Source of the DNA: Burkholderia sp. GAS332
GTDB lineage: Bacteria; Pseudomonadota; Gammaproteobacteria; Burkholderiales; Burkholderiaceae
DNA: 64,000 nucleotides
Reading direction: 5' to 3'
NCBI GenBank assembly: GCA_900142905.1
Contig: FSRV01000002.1
Coordinates: 806,001 to 870,000 of the forward strand
How positions within the stretch are numbered: the first letter of the stretch is position 1; the number at the start of each line of letters is the position of its first letter. This document shows positions 1 through 8,936 of this stretch, one piece after another. Below the pieces are notes generated by a model. That model was not told the DNA's origin. It searched no databases and saw only the letters and a program-made list of their open reading frames with translations. Made by a program: the position numbers and the translations under genes.

Positions 1-423
1 CGTGCGACCATGAAATCCGCCCGTGAACGCGATCACGCCCGGACGGCCAGTCGCGGCACGTGCAATCTTGATCGCGTTTTCAACGGCTTCGGCGCCAGTC
101 GTGAAGAAGGCCGTCTTCTTCGGATAGTCGCCCGGCGCGCGCTGGTTGATCTTCTCAGCCAGTTCGACGTACGACGCGTACGGCACGATCTGATACGCCG
201 TGTGCGTGAAATGATCGAGCTGGTCGCGGATCGCCGCCACAATCTTCGGGTGACGGTGGCCCGTGTTGCACACCGCAATGCCCGCAGCGAAATCGATGAA
301 ACGGCGGCCTTCGACGTCCCACAACTCGGCGTTCTCCGCGCGCTCAGCGTAGAAATCGCACATCACCCCGACGCCGCGCGGCGTGGCGGCGTCTTTACGG
401 CTCTTCAGGTCAGCATTCTTCAT
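1..423 (-). CDS. gabT: 4-aminobutyrate aminotransferase, N-terminal part (runs off the window)
   Basis: This open frame has no stop inside the window and gives the first 141 residues of a class III PLP aminotransferase. It starts MKNADLKSRK and contains the family's FAAGIAVCNTGHRHP and FFTTGAEAVENAIKIARA stretches, ending at GGFHGRT just before the window edge. GabT transfers the amino group of GABA to 2-oxoglutarate in the cytoplasm, giving succinate semialdehyde and glutamate. The start is supported by an AGGAGA ribosome site five bases upstream. It is divergent from a MocR-type regulator with 123 bp between the starts, the usual gabR-gabT arrangement. The PLP lysine lies outside the window, so substrate specificity is inferred from family and context. 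Confidence 0.9.
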   Translation of the reverse strand, partial: MKNADLKSRKDAATPRGVGVMCDFYAERAENAELWDVEGRRFIDFAAGIAVCNTGHRHPKIVAAIRDQLDHFTHTAYQIVPYASYVELAEKINQRAPGDYPKKTAFFTTGAEAVENAIKIARAATGRPGVIAFTGGFHGRT

Positions 424-487
424 GGTTATCTCCTTCGCTCCTCGGTTTTTGCGGTCGCTGCGCGCTCAACGCAGCACATGCAGCGAC

Positions 488-543
488 TATAATGAGATTT
501 GGCTCTTAATTTCAGAGCCATTTCAATAAAAATATAGGAGCCA
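488..543 (+). promoter_or_regulatory. Divergent gabT/mocR promoter with MocR-type operator repeats
   Basis: A perfect TATAAT lies at 488-493 on the + strand. Just after it, TGGCTCT (500-506) and AGAGCCA (514-520) form a perfect 7-bp inverted repeat with a 7-bp spacer. A further near copy, GGAGCCA, sits at 537-543, 23 bp downstream in direct orientation and overlapping the regulator's ribosome site. One inverted plus one direct half-site is the layout known for MocR/PdxR regulators. Assignment to the adjacent regulator is inference. Confidence 0.6.
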
Positions 544-546
544 ATC

Positions 547-2058
547 GTGCGCGCGAGCGTTTTGTCCGACTGGCTGGCCCAGCGCCTCGACCGCGGCAAC
601 GGCCAGCCGATCTATCGTCAGCTGCATCGGCTGTTGCAGCAGGCGATCCTGTCGCGTGAATTGCCGCCGGGCAGCAAGGTGCCGTCGTCGCGTCTGCTGG
701 CGCAGGAATTGGGCATCGGGCGTAATACCGTCACGCAGGTATACGAGCAGTTGGTGTTGGAAGGCTATGTGAGCTCGGCGACCGGCCGCGGCACGTTCGT
801 TGCCGATAGCGCGCCGGACGAGATCGTCGGCGTGCCCGACGCCGAGACGCCGGCAGCGCCGCTCGAGTCATTGCCGCCGCCGTTGCAGGGCAGTCGCGCG
901 TTGTCGACACGTGGCGCGCGGCTTATCGCGGGGGCGGGCGTGTCGAAGCGGCAGTGGGGCGCGTTTATGCCCGGGGTACCGGATGTCACGAAGTTTCCGG
1001 CGCGCGTGTGGAGCCGCCTGCACAACAAGTATTGGCGCCGGCTGCGTCCGGACTTGCTGACCTACGCGCCGGGTGGCGGGCTGGCCTCGCTGCGGCACGC
1101 GTTGGCCGATTATCTGCGTACCTCGCGCTCGGTGCGTTGTACGCCCGAGCAGATCATCATCACGACCGGGATCCACCAGTCGGTCGACCTGGCTGTGCGT
1201 CTGCTGTCTGATCCGGGCGATCTGATCTGGACCGAAGATCCCTGCTATTGGGGCGTGCGCAGCGTGCTGCACGTGTCTGGCCTGCAATCCCGGCCGATCG
1301 CCGTCGACGAAGAAGGCATCAATCCCTCCGCCGACGATCTCGCGCAGCCGCCGAAACTGATGCTCGTCACGCCGTCGCATCAATATCCGCTCGGCATGGT
1401 GATGAGCCTTGCGCGGCGTCGCATGTTGCTCGAGTACGCACGGCAGAACCAGTGCTGGATCATCGAAGACGACTATGACAGTGAATTCCGCTACGGCAGC
1501 CGGCCGCTGGCGTCGCTGCAAGGTCTGGATACGTCCGGGCAGGTGATCTACGTGGGCAGCTTCGGCAAGACGCTGTTTCCGGGGTTGCGCATTGGTTATC
1601 TGGTCGTGCCCGAAGCGCTGGCCGAAAACTTTGCGACCGCGAGCGCGGAGCTGTACCGGGAAGGGCAGTTGTTGCAGCAGGCGATGCTCGCGGAGTTCAT
1701 CGGCGAGGGCCATTTCACGTCGCATATCCGCAAGATGCGCACGCTTTACGGACAACGTCGCCAGACCCTGCTGGATGCCGCCGCACACCGTTATGGCGAT
1801 GCGCTCCCGGCGGTGGGCGGCGATGCTGGCTTACATCTGGTGATGCAGTTGCCCGAAGGCAGCGACGACCGCGCGGTGGCGGCTGCTGCGCTGGCGCGCA
1901 ATATCGTCGTACGGCCGTTGTCGGGGTATTACGCGCAACCGGCGCTGGCGCCATCGGGTTTGCTGATTGGCTACGCATGCGTGCCGGACGAGGAGATCGC
2001 GCCTGCTTTCAATACGCTGGCTGATGCGATCGACGCGACGCTTGTGCAGTTCGCTTGA
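547..2058 (+). CDS. MocR-family (GabR/PdxR-like) transcriptional regulator
   Basis: The 503-residue protein has an N-terminal GntR winged helix (residues about 20-85, with QPIYRQLHRLLQQAILSREL and PPGSKVPSSRLLAQELG) and a long C-terminal type I aminotransferase-like domain. The C-terminal part keeps the PLP-site features VTPSHQYPLG, IIEDDYDSEFRY and the Schiff-base lysine in VGSFGKTLFPGLRIGY. MocR proteins use PLP and an amino acid effector to sense, not to transaminate. The GTG start at 547 is chosen because of the TAGGAG ribosome site. Its divergent neighbour gabT suggests it is a GABA-responsive activator and autorepressor, but a PdxR-like role in vitamin B6 control cannot be excluded. Confidence 0.85.
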   Translation: MRASVLSDWLAQRLDRGNGQPIYRQLHRLLQQAILSRELPPGSKVPSSRLLAQELGIGRNTVTQVYEQLVLEGYVSSATGRGTFVADSAPDEIVGVPDAETPAAPLESLPPPLQGSRALSTRGARLIAGAGVSKRQWGAFMPGVPDVTKFPARVWSRLHNKYWRRLRPDLLTYAPGGGLASLRHALADYLRTSRSVRCTPEQIIITTGIHQSVDLAVRLLSDPGDLIWTEDPCYWGVRSVLHVSGLQSRPIAVDEEGINPSADDLAQPPKLMLVTPSHQYPLGMVMSLARRRMLLEYARQNQCWIIEDDYDSEFRYGSRPLASLQGLDTSGQVIYVGSFGKTLFPGLRIGYLVVPEALAENFATASAELYREGQLLQQAMLAEFIGEGHFTSHIRKMRTLYGQRRQTLLDAAAHRYGDALPAVGGDAGLHLVMQLPEGSDDRAVAAAALARNIVVRPLSGYYAQPALAPSGLLIGYACVPDEEIAPAFNTLADAIDATLVQFA

Positions 2059-2088
2059 GCGGGGCCTTGGGCGTGGGTGAAGGGGTGG

Positions 2089-2661
2089 TCAGATAGCTAC
2101 GCTGTAGGGGCGGACCACTGAAACGGTTTGCGTGAGGCCCAACCGGGCAAGGGTGTCGAGGTATTCCTCGACAGACTTGGGCGGGTTCTTCAATGATTTC
2201 CGGTGCTCAGCCATCGCTTCGAGAACCTTAGCCTGGTTCAGATCGAAGAGATCGGCGATGAAGTCGTCAGGATGCAGAGCCGCCACATTGAATGTGCTCA
2301 AAGCGTCGGCTGGAAAATCCTTCAGGTTAAACGTGACGATGAGTTCCGCGCCACAGTGCACCGCGGCGGCGACCACATGTGCATCATCAGGGTCCGGCAA
2401 ATCGATGGCCGGTATCAGATGCTCATAGTTGTCGACCAAAGCGTCCCGAACGTGCGAGTCCATGAGTTCACGGACGCGATAAATCTTGGCGGGGTCGAGG
2501 TCAGGACGGTTGGCAATCAGATTGCGTGTCCACTCGTCATGAATAGCCTGCGTCCAGCGCGCCCGGTAGAGGTCGGTTAGCGCCAGACGCATCAACAGGT
2601 TTCGTAATGGTTGGGAGTACAGAACGCAAGCGTCGTAGAGTGCTGTGAAATTTGACGACAT
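2089..2661 (-). CDS. PIN-domain toxin (VapC-like ribonuclease)
   Basis: The 190-residue protein has a PIN-type acidic pattern: an early Asp in ALYDACVLY, a Glu in IHDEW, Asp residues in LPDPDDAHVVAAA, and a late TFNLKDFP stretch. PIN domains are Mg-dependent single-strand RNases and are common as toxins. It is longer than classic VapC (about 130 residues), with a C-terminal tail after residue 145, as in the COG1569/PIN_3 group. It starts 3 bp after the stop of the upstream HTH gene, so the two are almost certainly cotranscribed as a toxin-antitoxin module. The RNA target cannot be told from sequence. Confidence 0.75.
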   Translation of the reverse strand: MSSNFTALYDACVLYSQPLRNLLMRLALTDLYRARWTQAIHDEWTRNLIANRPDLDPAKIYRVRELMDSHVRDALVDNYEHLIPAIDLPDPDDAHVVAAAVHCGAELIVTFNLKDFPADALSTFNVAALHPDDFIADLFDLNQAKVLEAMAEHRKSLKNPPKSVEEYLDTLARLGLTQTVSVVRPYSVAI

Positions 2662-2664
2662 CGA

Positions 2665-3123
2665 TTATTCAAGCCCCATTTCCTGCGACAACGCTGCGAG
2701 TTCGTCCAGCGCCTTGCGGCGTTCCGAGTCGATCCGATTCTTATAAGCCATCACGTCTTCATAGCGTACGCGCCGATGCGTGTTCACCTTCCGGAATGGG
2801 ATCTCCTTCTTCTCCAGCAGTTGCACGAAATACGGCCGCGACACATTAAGCAGGTCGGCCGCTTCCTGCGTGGTCAGCTCGGCATGAATTGGGATGATCG
2901 ACACGGCATTACCTTGGCCGATTTCCGCGAGGACGTCGACTATTAGACGGACGACCGATGTCGGCAACTCCACGCTGCGCGTTTCGCCCTTGCTGTCCTT
3001 GAAGTCGAACTGTTGCGTTTCGGCGCGGCTTGAAAGCACAACCGACAGATTCCGGCCGGAGACACGGGCGAGTTCAGCCTCTTGCGCTGACGGGAGCGGC
3101 GTGGGGTGGATCGAGGTGTTCAT
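2665..3123 (-). CDS. Excisionase-type HTH antitoxin partner of the PIN toxin
   Basis: The 152-residue protein has a MerR/excisionase-type helix-turn-helix at about residues 85-130 (LTTQEAADLLNVSRPYFVQL, then KVNTHRRVRYEDVMAYK). This domain typically binds the module's own promoter. The N-terminal 80 residues are variable, and the C-terminal tail (about 135-152) is a short helix that may contact the toxin. It lies 3 bp upstream of the PIN gene. The start ATG at 3123 is preceded by GAAAGGA. The antitoxin role is inferred from the pairing. Confidence 0.72.
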   Translation of the reverse strand: MNTSIHPTPLPSAQEAELARVSGRNLSVVLSSRAETQQFDFKDSKGETRSVELPTSVVRLIVDVLAEIGQGNAVSIIPIHAELTTQEAADLLNVSRPYFVQLLEKKEIPFRKVNTHRRVRYEDVMAYKNRIDSERRKALDELAALSQEMGLE

Positions 3124-3147
3124 GGCGCGATTCCTTTCGAATACGAC

Positions 3148-3185
3148 ATTGTAAATCGAAATAAACGAAATCGCAATAAACGAAA
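3148..3185 (-). promoter_or_regulatory. Promoter and repeat operator of the PIN/HTH toxin-antitoxin operon
   Basis: On the minus strand, TTGCGA (3176-3171) and TACAAT (3153-3148) are separated by exactly 17 bp, giving a good sigma70 promoter 25 bp before the antitoxin ATG. On the + strand, AATAAACGAAA occurs at 3160-3170 and again at 3175-3185. One copy lies in the spacer and one covers the -35, so a bound antitoxin would block RNA polymerase. Autoregulation is inferred. Confidence 0.6.
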
Positions 3186-3211
3186 CGAGCGTGCGCGTGT
3201 GCTTCAGGACG

Positions 3212-4048
3212 TCAAATCCGGATCAACACAGCCCCCAGCGTCACCAGTGCGCACGCCACGACACGCCGCGTCGTCAGCTTCTCGCGCATGAACAGCCAGC
3301 CGATCAGCACCGCGAAGATCGAGCTCAGCTCGCGCAGCGCGGAGACCATCGCGATTGGCAGATAGCGGTAGGCCTCGATGATCAGGCAATAGGCGGTGAG
3401 TGCGAGCGCGCCGGACGCGATGCCCTTGAGCACCACCGTGCGGCCGATGAACAGCCCTTTGGCGCCGCCGCGCCAATGCCAGGCGAGCAGAAACTGCGGG
3501 ATATTCCAGATCAGATAAACCCACATGATGTAGCTCATGCCATTGCCCGCCACGCGCGCGCCGATTCCGTCGACCACCGAATACGTCGCGATGAAAAAGC
3601 CCGTGAGCAACGCGAACGGCACGCTTTCGCCGGAAAAACGCATGCCGCGGCGGAACGCCAGCGAGACGATGCCAAGCGATACCAGCGCCACGCCGGTTGC
3701 CGCCAACGGCTTGAGCGATTCGTGCGCGAACACCAGCGCGCCGACGAACACGAGTATCGGCGAAAGACCGCGCGCAATCGGATAGATCTGGCCGAAGTCG
3801 CCGCTCTTGTACGCGCGGATCAGCGCCAGCAGGTAGCCGAATTCGAGGACGACCGACGCAAAGATATAAGGCCACGCGGCCGGTTCAGGCAAAGGCAGCA
3901 CGATCACGCCGACCGCGCTGACGGCGATATACGGAATCGCCATCATGCCGAGCAGCCATACACGGTCTTCGGATAGATGTAGAAACGCGTTCCAGGTGGC
4001 GTGAAGCAGCGCGGAGAGCAGCACCAGCAAGACAACAAAGGTGTCCAT
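3212..4048 (-). CDS. EamA/DMT-family inner-membrane transporter
   Basis: The 278-residue protein is almost wholly hydrophobic, with about ten predicted membrane segments in two similar halves, the EamA duplication of the drug/metabolite transporter superfamily. Telling pieces are LLHATWNAFLH at the start, YPIARGLSPILVFVGALVFAHE in the first half, and LPIAMVSALRELSSIFAVLIGWLFMREKL in the second. Members export amino acids or other metabolites. The substrate cannot be inferred here. It is followed at some distance in the same direction by the toxin-antitoxin genes, which look unrelated. Confidence 0.8.
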   Translation of the reverse strand: MDTFVVLLVLLSALLHATWNAFLHLSEDRVWLLGMMAIPYIAVSAVGVIVLPLPEPAAWPYIFASVVLEFGYLLALIRAYKSGDFGQIYPIARGLSPILVFVGALVFAHESLKPLAATGVALVSLGIVSLAFRRGMRFSGESVPFALLTGFFIATYSVVDGIGARVAGNGMSYIMWVYLIWNIPQFLLAWHWRGGAKGLFIGRTVVLKGIASGALALTAYCLIIEAYRYLPIAMVSALRELSSIFAVLIGWLFMREKLTTRRVVACALVTLGAVLIRI

Positions 4049-4130
4049 CGAAGATCAGTGAGAGGAGAAAGAAGGCCAGGGGCCGGCCGCGAGTCCATGA
4101 TTATTCCAGCAGAACGCGGCAATGGCCGAA

Positions 4131-5069
4131 TCACGCTTTAGCTACAGGGCCTTTGGGCGCGTCGCTGGACACGGCCGCATGCACGTAGCCTGCATCGCTG
4201 AACAACCAGTCGAGAAACACGTTCAGTTCGCGGTCCTGCGGCGCGACGCGATACAGGCAATGAAACGGCGGCCCTTCGAGTTTGACTTCAGGAAAGAGCG
4301 CGACTAGCCGCCCGCGCTGCACGTCTTCCTCGACGATCGCCTTGGGCGCAAGCGCCACGCCGAGTCCGCTCGCGGCCGCCTGCACGAGCAAAAAGAACTG
4401 CTCATAGAACGGGCCGCCGAGCGTTTCGCCGACCGGCACCTCCGCGCAGTGGAACCAGTACTGCCAGGCCTCCGGCAAACCCGCATAGTGCAGCAACCGC
4501 ACTTGCCGCAAATCGGCAGGCGTACGCAGCGCATGCAGTTCGCGCAGACCGGGAGAGCACACCGGCACGCCCACATTGGCGACCAGCGGCCGGGAGTCGA
4601 AGCCGAAGCGTCGCAGGTTCGGTTCGTAGCGGCGGATGATCGCGTCGTGCGATTCGTCGACGGGGTCCCTGTTCAGGTCGTCACGAGTAACGATCTGTAC
4701 GTCAATCTCGGGGTGCAGCGCGTGAAAGCGCGCCAGTCGTGGAATCAGCCAGCCGTGCGCGAACGACGCCGATGTATTCACGCGGATCGTTCGCCGCATA
4801 GTGGTCTCGCACATTTGCGCGGTGGCTTCAGCCAACCGGCTCAGACAGCTGGCGACGTCGACCAGATAGTGTCTGGCATGCGGTGTCATTTGCAGCGTGC
4901 GCCCGTTGCGCTCGAACAGCTTCTGCCCGAGATAGTCTTCGAGCGCGCGAATCTGTTGCGTTATCGCGCTATGCGTGACGCAGAGTTCTTCGGCGGCTTT
5001 GGTGAGGCTGCCGAGGCGCCCGGCGGCCTCGAAGCTGCGCAACGTGTTCAGTGGGGGCAGGCGGCGCAT
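4131..5069 (-). CDS. LysR-family regulator, GcvA-like
   Basis: The 312-residue protein has an N-terminal LysR helix-turn-helix (LRSFEAAGRLGSLTKAAEELCVTHSAITQQIRALE and LFERNGRTLQMT) followed by a substrate-binding domain. The MRRLPPLNTLRSFEAA start is typical of the GcvA group. I chose the ATG at 5069 over an upstream TTG at 5087 because homologues of this group begin there. It is divergent from a small lipoprotein gene and upstream of an EamA transporter in the same orientation (82 bp gap), which it may control. The effector is unknown. Confidence 0.82.
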   Translation of the reverse strand: MRRLPPLNTLRSFEAAGRLGSLTKAAEELCVTHSAITQQIRALEDYLGQKLFERNGRTLQMTPHARHYLVDVASCLSRLAEATAQMCETTMRRTIRVNTSASFAHGWLIPRLARFHALHPEIDVQIVTRDDLNRDPVDESHDAIIRRYEPNLRRFGFDSRPLVANVGVPVCSPGLRELHALRTPADLRQVRLLHYAGLPEAWQYWFHCAEVPVGETLGGPFYEQFFLLVQAAASGLGVALAPKAIVEEDVQRGRLVALFPEVKLEGPPFHCLYRVAPQDRELNVFLDWLFSDAGYVHAAVSSDAPKGPVAKA

Positions 5070-5175
5070 GAAAATCCCGATATCCAAGTATTGCTTATAT
5101 TTCTAACAGAAACTTTCAATTGAAGATATCGGCTTCGTGCTTTTACGATAGCGCTTTCTCCCACCGGTTATAGCG

Positions 5176-5829
5176 ATGGCATTACCCGCGCCGCAGCGCG
5201 CCACACCCCAGTTTTTCTATTATCCGAAGGTGCGGATCCGCCCGTTATGGCGCAGCGTCTGGATGAGCGCAGGTATCGTCGCGATGCTGGGTGCATGCAC
5301 AACGCCGGATCCGAATGAACGGGTGACAGGCTCGGGCGGCACCGCTGTCAAATACAGTTCGCGTCAGGTGAGCGTGGATCTGACCGACAGCGAACGCAAC
5401 GCGCTTGCTGCCATGCGCGACCGCAGCTTTCCGGGTTCCACGCGTGAGCAGGCGCTGACGGCGGTCGCCGCCGCATTGAAATCGAGCGGCTACGCGCCGG
5501 TTACGGTGGAAACGGATACGGCGCTGGTGGAAGCCGGCCGCGCCGAAGTGCTGGTGCCGAAATGGCGGGAAGTGCTGCGCGGCGTGCTGAAAACGCGGCT
5601 CGGTATGCTGCCGGCCAAACCCGATCACCAGTACACGGCGGCGCTCGTCAGCGTGCGGGCGGCTGAAGGCGGTCAAGGTGTCATCGTGCGGGCGCGTTTC
5701 GACAATACGGTGTGGGACAGCAACGGCGACGCCCGCACGAAGACTGTGCTGGCGCGTGACATATATGAAGCGTTCTTCGGCAAGGTCGGCGAGGCGCTCA
5801 ATGGTGCTTTGGCGCCTCGCCAGCCTTGA
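5176..5829 (+). CDS. Putative lipoprotein of unknown function
   Basis: The 217-residue protein has a basic N-terminus, a short hydrophobic segment and a lipobox, VAMLGAC, with the acylated Cys at about residue 41, followed by TTPDPNERV. It should be a periplasm-facing lipoprotein. The mature part is mixed alpha/beta in character, with no motif I recognise. The start is uncertain: an internal ATG ten codons before the lipobox would give a very short signal. It converges on phnE. Confidence 0.6.
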   Translation: MALPAPQRATPQFFYYPKVRIRPLWRSVWMSAGIVAMLGACTTPDPNERVTGSGGTAVKYSSRQVSVDLTDSERNALAAMRDRSFPGSTREQALTAVAAALKSSGYAPVTVETDTALVEAGRAEVLVPKWREVLRGVLKTRLGMLPAKPDHQYTAALVSVRAAEGGQGVIVRARFDNTVWDSNGDARTKTVLARDIYEAFFGKVGEALNGALAPRQP

Positions 5830-5880
5830 ACCCGATGGTCAAACACCGGATCGTGTCAGAAAGAGGCGAGCTGTGTCACG

Positions 5881-6723
5881 TCACGTCACGCGTTCGCGCA
5901 GCCACGCCGACGCCAGATCGATCACCGTCACGACCACGATCACCATGATCATCACCGCGGCCGTCTGCGCATAATCGAACGAGCGGATTGCCTCGTACAG
6001 CACCACGCCGATCCCGCCCGCGCCAACCATGCCGACCACCATCGCCGAGCGCACGTTCGATTCGAAGCGATACAACGCATACGAGATCCACAACGGCAGC
6101 ACTTGCGGCAGCACGCCGTAGATGATTTCGTCGAGACTCGTCGCGCCGGTGGCGCGCACGCCTTCGGCCGGACGCGGATCGATTGCTTCGACCGCTTCGG
6201 CGAAGAGCTTGGCGAGCACGCCGGTGGTGTGCACCCACAAAGCCAGTACGCCGGCGAACGGGCCAAGCCCCACTGCGACGATGAACAGCATCGCGAAGAC
6301 CATTTCATTGATCGCGCGGCACGCGTCCATCATCCGGCGCATCGGCTGCACGATCCACATCGGGGCCATGTTGTGTGCGGACATCAGTCCGCACGGCACC
6401 GCGCAGACCAATGAGAGGGCCGTGCCCCACACCGCTACCGAGAGCGTCACATACATCTCGTGAAGGTAGCTGCGCCATTCGGTGAAGTCCGGCGGGAAGA
6501 AGTCCTTGGCGAACTGGCCCATGTTGCCGGAGTCGGAGAGCAGGTCGAGCGGACGCATATCGGCGCCATGCCACGCGCCACCCAGCACGGCAAGCACGGC
6601 GATCCAGCCGAGGAGCGACAGCCAGCTGCGCTTGCCCGCGGCAGGGGCGGCATGGCGCGCCGTCTGCGCGGCGAGCGCTTCGCTCGCGCGCGTTGACGAC
6701 GTGATCAGATCAACCGTGTTCAT
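5881..6723 (-). CDS. phnE: Phosphonate-type ABC transporter permease
   Basis: The 280-residue inner-membrane protein has about six membrane segments and the ABC-permease EAA loop ([20 protein letters not shown]), where the ATPase docks. The [16 protein letters not shown] and [21 protein letters not shown] stretches are characteristic of PhnE. Its ATG overlaps the phnD stop by 4 bp, so phnC-phnD-phnE form one operon. PhnE moves phosphonates, phosphite or phosphate esters across the inner membrane. No C-P lyase or phosphonatase gene is present nearby, so the substrate is open. Confidence 0.88.
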   Translation of the reverse strand: MNTVDLITSSTRASEALAAQTARHAAPAAGKRSWLSLLGWIAVLAVLGGAWHGADMRPLDLLSDSGNMGQFAKDFFPPDFTEWRSYLHEMYVTLSVAVWGTALSLVCAVPCGLMSAHNMAPMWIVQPMRRMMDACRAINEMVFAMLFIVAVGLGPFAGVLALWVHTTGVLAKLFAEAVEAIDPRPAEGVRATGATSLDEIIYGVLPQVLPLWISYALYRFESNVRSAMVVGMVGAGGIGVVLYEAIRSFDYAQTAAVMIMVIVVVTVIDLASAWLRERVT

Positions 6724-7697
6724 TGCTTGGAGACGGCAGTGTTGAGTGCGCTCAGCTTGGCATCGAGCGCGGCCAGCTGGGTCTTGCGGTCGTCATCGGA
6801 CAGATGCGTGTCGCTTTCGATCTTCTGCTTCTGCTGGAACAACGCGACCTGGCGGATCGGCAGCAACTGCGCATCCGAGGATGCCGCGAAGCCGGCGTAG
6901 CCCGTAATCCCCGCCATTACCGCTTTTTCATGCGGGTCGGTCTTGCCGTAGTTCACGAAGAAGTTGCGGATCTTGTCCTTGGTGGCTTGCGGCAGATCCT
7001 TGCGCCATACCAGCGGGTCCGACGGAATCAGCGGCGACGTCCACAGCACGCGGACTTGTGCAAACTTATCCGGATGCTGCTGTTTCAGCGTGTCGAGCTC
7101 CTCGGTGTTGTTGGTCGCGATATCGATCTTGTTGTTCACCACAGCCAGCAGATTCGCCTCGTGGCTCGACGGCAGCACCGCCTTGAACGACGTGTTGACC
7201 GGCGTGTTGTGCTGGGCGAACAGGTAATAGCCAGGGATCAGCGTGCCTGAGGTGGAGTTCGGATCGCCGAAACCGAGCGTGACGTCCTTGGTGTTTTTAA
7301 ACACGTCGTCGAGCGTCTTGAAGCGGCTGTTCACGTTGGTGATCAGCACCGACTTGTAACCTGCGTCACCATTCGCATACAGGACCTTCGCGAACACTTC
7401 GCCTTGCGCGCGATCCACCGCTTCGATCGCCGACGCATTGCCGAAATAACCGACCTGGACCTTGTTAAAGCGCATGCCTTCGATGATGCCCGCGTAGTCG
7501 GTCGCGAAGAACGCTTTGACGTTCAGGCCGGTTTGCTTGTTCATGTCCGCGATCAGCGGCGCCCAGCGCTCTTTCAGCACGGAGGAGGAGTCGGTCGAGA
7601 TGATGCCGAGGTTGAGGTCTTCGGCTTGTGCGCTGGCGACGCAGGCGAATGCAGCCGCGCCGACGGTCAGCGTGATCAGTGAACGCAAGAGTTTCAT
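6720..7697 (-). CDS. phnD: Phosphonate-type ABC transporter periplasmic binding protein
   Basis: The 325-residue protein begins with a signal peptide ending near ASAQA-ED, then shows the PhnD/PtxB pattern: [48 protein letters not shown], and [20 protein letters not shown], whose Ser/Thr cluster binds the phosphono group. It captures substrate for the PhnE/PhnC transporter. The C-terminal 50 residues are charged and helical ([18 protein letters not shown]). It overlaps phnE by 4 bp and lies 42 bp after phnC. Confidence 0.9.
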   Translation of the reverse strand: MKLLRSLITLTVGAAAFACVASAQAEDLNLGIISTDSSSVLKERWAPLIADMNKQTGLNVKAFFATDYAGIIEGMRFNKVQVGYFGNASAIEAVDRAQGEVFAKVLYANGDAGYKSVLITNVNSRFKTLDDVFKNTKDVTLGFGDPNSTSGTLIPGYYLFAQHNTPVNTSFKAVLPSSHEANLLAVVNNKIDIATNNTEELDTLKQQHPDKFAQVRVLWTSPLIPSDPLVWRKDLPQATKDKIRNFFVNYGKTDPHEKAVMAGITGYAGFAASSDAQLLPIRQVALFQQKQKIESDTHLSDDDRKTQLAALDAKLSALNTAVSKQ

Positions 7698-7739
7698 CGC
7701 TTTGATATCCGGTTGGGTGAACAGAATGGGTCGGCGCGC

Positions 7740-8645
7740 TCAGTTGGCGTGCGCGGGATTGAGGGCGAACGCGTAACGCGTTGAAGCGGGCGTGGCGTCT
7801 TGAGCGGTTGCGCTGGTATCGATGCCGTCAGCGTTGTCGCCGGCAGGATGGGCCGCGCTATCGGCGGCGGCTTTGTCAAGCAGTTCGCGGGCGTCATCGC
7901 CATAGAGCTTCTTGAGCAGCGCAGGGCTCAGCGCGGCGGAGGGGCCGTCGTAGACCACCTTGCCGCGGCGTAGCGCAACGGTGCGCGGGCAATACTGCAT
8001 CGCAATGTCGACCTGATGCAGCGATACCAGCACGGTCAGTTGATGCTCCAGATTCAGCGTGCGCAGCATCTCCATCACGCGGCGCGACGATTCAGGATCG
8101 AGCGAGGCGATCGGTTCGTCGGCGAGCACGATGCGCGCGCGTTGCACTAGCGCTCGCGCCAATGCCGCGCGTTGCTGCTGGCCGCCCGAGAGGTTGGCGG
8201 CGCGTTCGTGCGCATGGTCGCCAATGCCGACTTCATTGAGCGCAGCTATCGACAAGACCCGCTCGGCGTTCGGAAAGCGTCCGGTGAGACGGCGCCACAA
8301 AGGCAGCCGCGCGAGCGCGCCGATCAGCACGTTGCTCTCCACGGAGAGCCGGTTCACCAGATTGAATTGCTGGAACACGAAACCGATATCGCGGCGAATG
8401 CTGCGCACTTCTCGCACGATGCGGCCGTTCTGCTGGATCGGCCGGCCGAGAATCGCGATCTGCGACGGCTGCGCATCCGAGGCCGTGAAGCCCGCGATAT
8501 GCCGCAACAGCGTCGACTTGCCCGAGCCCGAGGCGCCGATCAAGGCCACCATTTCACCCGGCTCGACCCGCAGATCGATTTCGTCCAGCGCCTTGCGGCC
8601 GTTGCTGAATGTCTTGCTCAACCGTTCGATACGAATTGCTTCCAT
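7740..8645 (-). CDS. phnC: Phosphonate-type ABC transporter ATP-binding protein
   Basis: The 301-residue ATPase shows Walker A ([14 protein letters not shown]), the Q-loop (FVFQQFNLV), the ABC signature ([15 protein letters not shown]), Walker B ([15 protein letters not shown]) and the switch His ([10 protein letters not shown]). The ATG at 8645 was chosen because AAGGGG lies five bases upstream and the protein then begins [13 protein letters not shown], as PhnC proteins do. An upstream in-frame start would add 16 residues of no recognisable content. A tail of about 45 residues after the core is not needed for ATP binding. It is the first gene of phnCDE. Confidence 0.9.
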   Translation of the reverse strand: MEAIRIERLSKTFSNGRKALDEIDLRVEPGEMVALIGASGSGKSTLLRHIAGFTASDAQPSQIAILGRPIQQNGRIVREVRSIRRDIGFVFQQFNLVNRLSVESNVLIGALARLPLWRRLTGRFPNAERVLSIAALNEVGIGDHAHERAANLSGGQQQRAALARALVQRARIVLADEPIASLDPESSRRVMEMLRTLNLEHQLTVLVSLHQVDIAMQYCPRTVALRRGKVVYDGPSAALSPALLKKLYGDDARELLDKAAADSAAHPAGDNADGIDTSATAQDATPASTRYAFALNPAHAN

Positions 8646-8733
8646 AAGTACCCCTTGATGCATCGGGCCATTGCCGGCATGTGTGGGGCTCATTCTAGGA
8701 AGCGTCTGTGACGGTTGAGTGAAGGCATCGCAA

Positions 8734-8743
8734 CGTCTAGACG
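8734..8743. promoter_or_regulatory. Perfect 10-bp palindrome upstream of phnCDE
   Basis: CGTCTAGACG is a perfect palindrome 89 bp upstream of the phnC start. GTCTAGAC-like cores occur in operators of some GntR-type phosphonate regulators. No such regulator is in the window, so the assignment is tentative. Confidence 0.3.
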
Positions 8744-8936
8744 ACTATATCTTTATGTGTCTTTTTTGCGTCGCCAAAAAGGCAGGCAGAAGTCATTCGT
8801 TCGAATAAAAAGTGACACACGTATGACACGATTTGCATGGCGTGCGGCCGGTTTCGCATGAGCGCCCGCAGCCAGGCTATATTGCGTCATTCGGTGTGCC
8901 GTCCCCAATAACCTTGCAGTTCCTTTCGATGTCGTC

